Assembly: GCA_023264915.1 (NCBI GenBank)
Contig: JAHFUU010000170.1
Span: forward strand, 1-6,223
DNA from: Microthrixaceae bacterium
GTDB lineage: Bacteria; Actinomycetota; Acidimicrobiia; Acidimicrobiales; Acidimicrobilacustridaceae
Direction: 5' to 3'
Length of the DNA stretch: 6,223 nt
Below are positions 5,471 to 6,223 of this stretch, in pieces; position 1 is the first letter of the stretch, and every line of letters begins with the position of its first letter. Under the pieces are notes generated by a model that was given only the letters and a program-made list of their open reading frames with translations, was not told where the DNA came from and made no database searches. Made by a program: the position numbers and the translations under genes.

Positions 5471-6223
5471 CTGCACCCCGGCGGGCGGGAGCTGCGCGAT
5501 CCCAGAGAGCGTCTCGCTGATCGATGCGCAGACCACCACATCCGCGCGGCGGTCATATGGAGTCGGGTCACCGTTGATGATCACGAGGCCCGCTCCGTTG
5601 TTCAGTGCCACCACCGCCGTCTCGGCGATCGGGTACACGCCGAGGGTCGTGCCGACCGCGATGAAAAGGTCGCACCGTTCGGCCGCACCGAAGGCCCTCT
5701 CCAGATCGTCCTCGGGGAGCGACTCGCCGAAGAAGACGACCGTCGGCTTCAAGATGCCCCCACAAGCCTCACAGGGCGGGTCCTCCTCGCCGCACTCGAC
5801 ACGCTCGATGACTGGCTCGATGGGGCCTCGGGCGCCACAGGCCACGCAGTGGACCTCGCGCACGTTGCCGTGGACCTCTGCCAGCCGGGACGGGTGCGTG
5901 CCGGCGGCCCGGTGAAGGCCGTCGATGTTCTGGGTGATCAACAGGTCGAGCTGGCCCCGCCGCTCGAGCTCGACCAGGGCCCTGTGACCCGCGTTGGGCT
6001 CGCGGTCAAGGACCCCCGTCTCGATCCGCCGGCGCCACGCTCGCCGTCTTGTGTCAGGGCTGGAGAGGTACACATCGATCGTCGCGAGCTTCTCGGCCTC
6101 GGGGTCCTTGGTCCACAACCCGTTTGGCCCCCTGAAGTCGGGGATGCCGCTGTCAGTCGAGATGCCGGCACCGGTCAGCACGACGACGCTCGACGAGCGC
6201 TCGACGAGCTGCCGCACCTGATG
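5462..6223 (-). CDS. Sir2-family NAD-dependent protein deacylase (sirtuin), probably 5' partial
   Basis: Sirtuins remove acetyl or related acyl groups from lysine, using NAD+ and releasing nicotinamide and O-acyl-ADP-ribose, in the cytoplasm. Numbering from the GTG at 6217 (251 residues): NAD-binding GAGISTDSGIPDFRG (16-30), TQNIDGLH (95-102), HGN with catalytic His116, zinc cysteines Cys124/Cys127 and Cys149/Cys152, then GTTLGVYP (189-196, usual form GTSLxVxP) and INGDPTPYD near the end. The domain is complete in these motifs and of normal bacterial length. The frame stays open through codons CAG and CAT to the window edge, and bacterial homologues usually have 10-20 residues before the Rossmann strand, so the true start is probably just outside; the GTG remains possible. 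PDFRGPNGLW resembles the SIRT6/7-type loop, and the Tyr-x-x-Arg signature of desuccinylases is not seen, so deacetylation is the more likely activity. It lies upstream of moeB on the same strand, 79 bp apart. No obvious substrate protein is adjacent. Confidence 0.95.
   Translation of the reverse strand, partial: HQVRQLVERSSSVVVLTGAGISTDSGIPDFRGPNGLWTKDPEAEKLATIDVYLSSPDTRRRAWRRRIETGVLDREPNAGHRALVELERRGQLDLLITQNIDGLHRAAGTHPSRLAEVHGNVREVHCVACGARGPIEPVIERVECGEEDPPCEACGGILKPTVVFFGESLPEDDLERAFGAAERCDLFIAVGTTLGVYPIAETAVVALNNGAGLVIINGDPTPYDRRADVVVCASISETLSGIAQLPPAGVQNT
6188..6209. repeat. Two adjacent copies of an 11-bp palindromic unit in the sir2 5' region
   Basis: GCTCGACGAGC occurs at 6188-6198 and again, directly abutting, at 6199-6209. 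Each copy is itself a palindrome about a central base. It encodes part of the LVERSSS stretch before the first sirtuin strand; since 11 is not a multiple of three, the two copies are read in different frames. It may be a chance result of GC-rich codons or a small tandem duplication. Confidence 0.5.

Noticed and set aside
5383..5571. In-frame extension of moeB by 63 codons upstream
   Set aside because: It overlaps the end of sir2, encodes an Arg/Ser/Pro-rich stretch unlike a rhodanese N terminus, and the ATG at 5382 has a well-spaced AAAGG.
4207..6223. Sirtuin plus E1-like enzyme as an antiphage or ubiquitin-like conjugation system
   Set aside because: No ubiquitin-like protein, E2, JAB peptidase or effector is present, and the E1-like protein carries a rhodanese, which points to sulfur transfer. 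The sirtuin is a plain single-domain enzyme without the extra effector domains of defence sirtuins.

Overview
The window comes from a very GC-rich bacterium (about two thirds G+C by eye, with G/C-ending codons throughout). The gene content fits a free-living actinomycete, perhaps class Acidimicrobiia, but that placement is inference: there is no rRNA or other marker in the window.

Layout. Positions 2-2575 (+ strand) carry most of a membrane-bound hybrid sensor histidine kinase whose start lies before the window: about eight membrane helices, a PAS-like domain, HisKA, HATPase and a C-terminal receiver. A 227-bp convergent gap (2576-2802) holds no gene. It does hold a degenerate tandem repeat of five 14-16 bp units starting just after the kinase stop, then a short GC hairpin that may be a terminator. 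On the - strand, read right to left, come a Sir2-family NAD-dependent deacylase (6223-5462, start at or beyond the window edge), a rhodanese-MoeB/ThiF fusion (5382-4207) and a polytopic MOP-superfamily flippase-like protein (4155-2803).

How the genes may work together. The rhodanese-MoeB protein is an E1-like sulfur-activating enzyme: it adenylates the C terminus of a small sulfur-carrier protein and passes it sulfur from the rhodanese cysteine, for molybdopterin, thiamine, cysteine or thiolation pathways. No carrier protein lies in the window, so its pathway is undecided. An AT-rich imperfect dyad between sir2 and moeB overlaps the sir2 stop codon and is the best candidate operator; it suggests that moeB is controlled separately from sir2. 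The flippase follows moeB by 51 bp, starts at TTG and has a strong GC hairpin just before the start, so the two may be co-transcribed with reduced flippase expression. The kinase is a separate convergent unit.

The genes themselves belong to known families, and I see no mobile element, CRISPR array, RNA gene or defence cassette. The points most worth a second look are non-coding (the dyad, the tandem repeat, the hairpin at the flippase start) plus the unnamed membrane sensor module and cysteine cluster of the kinase.
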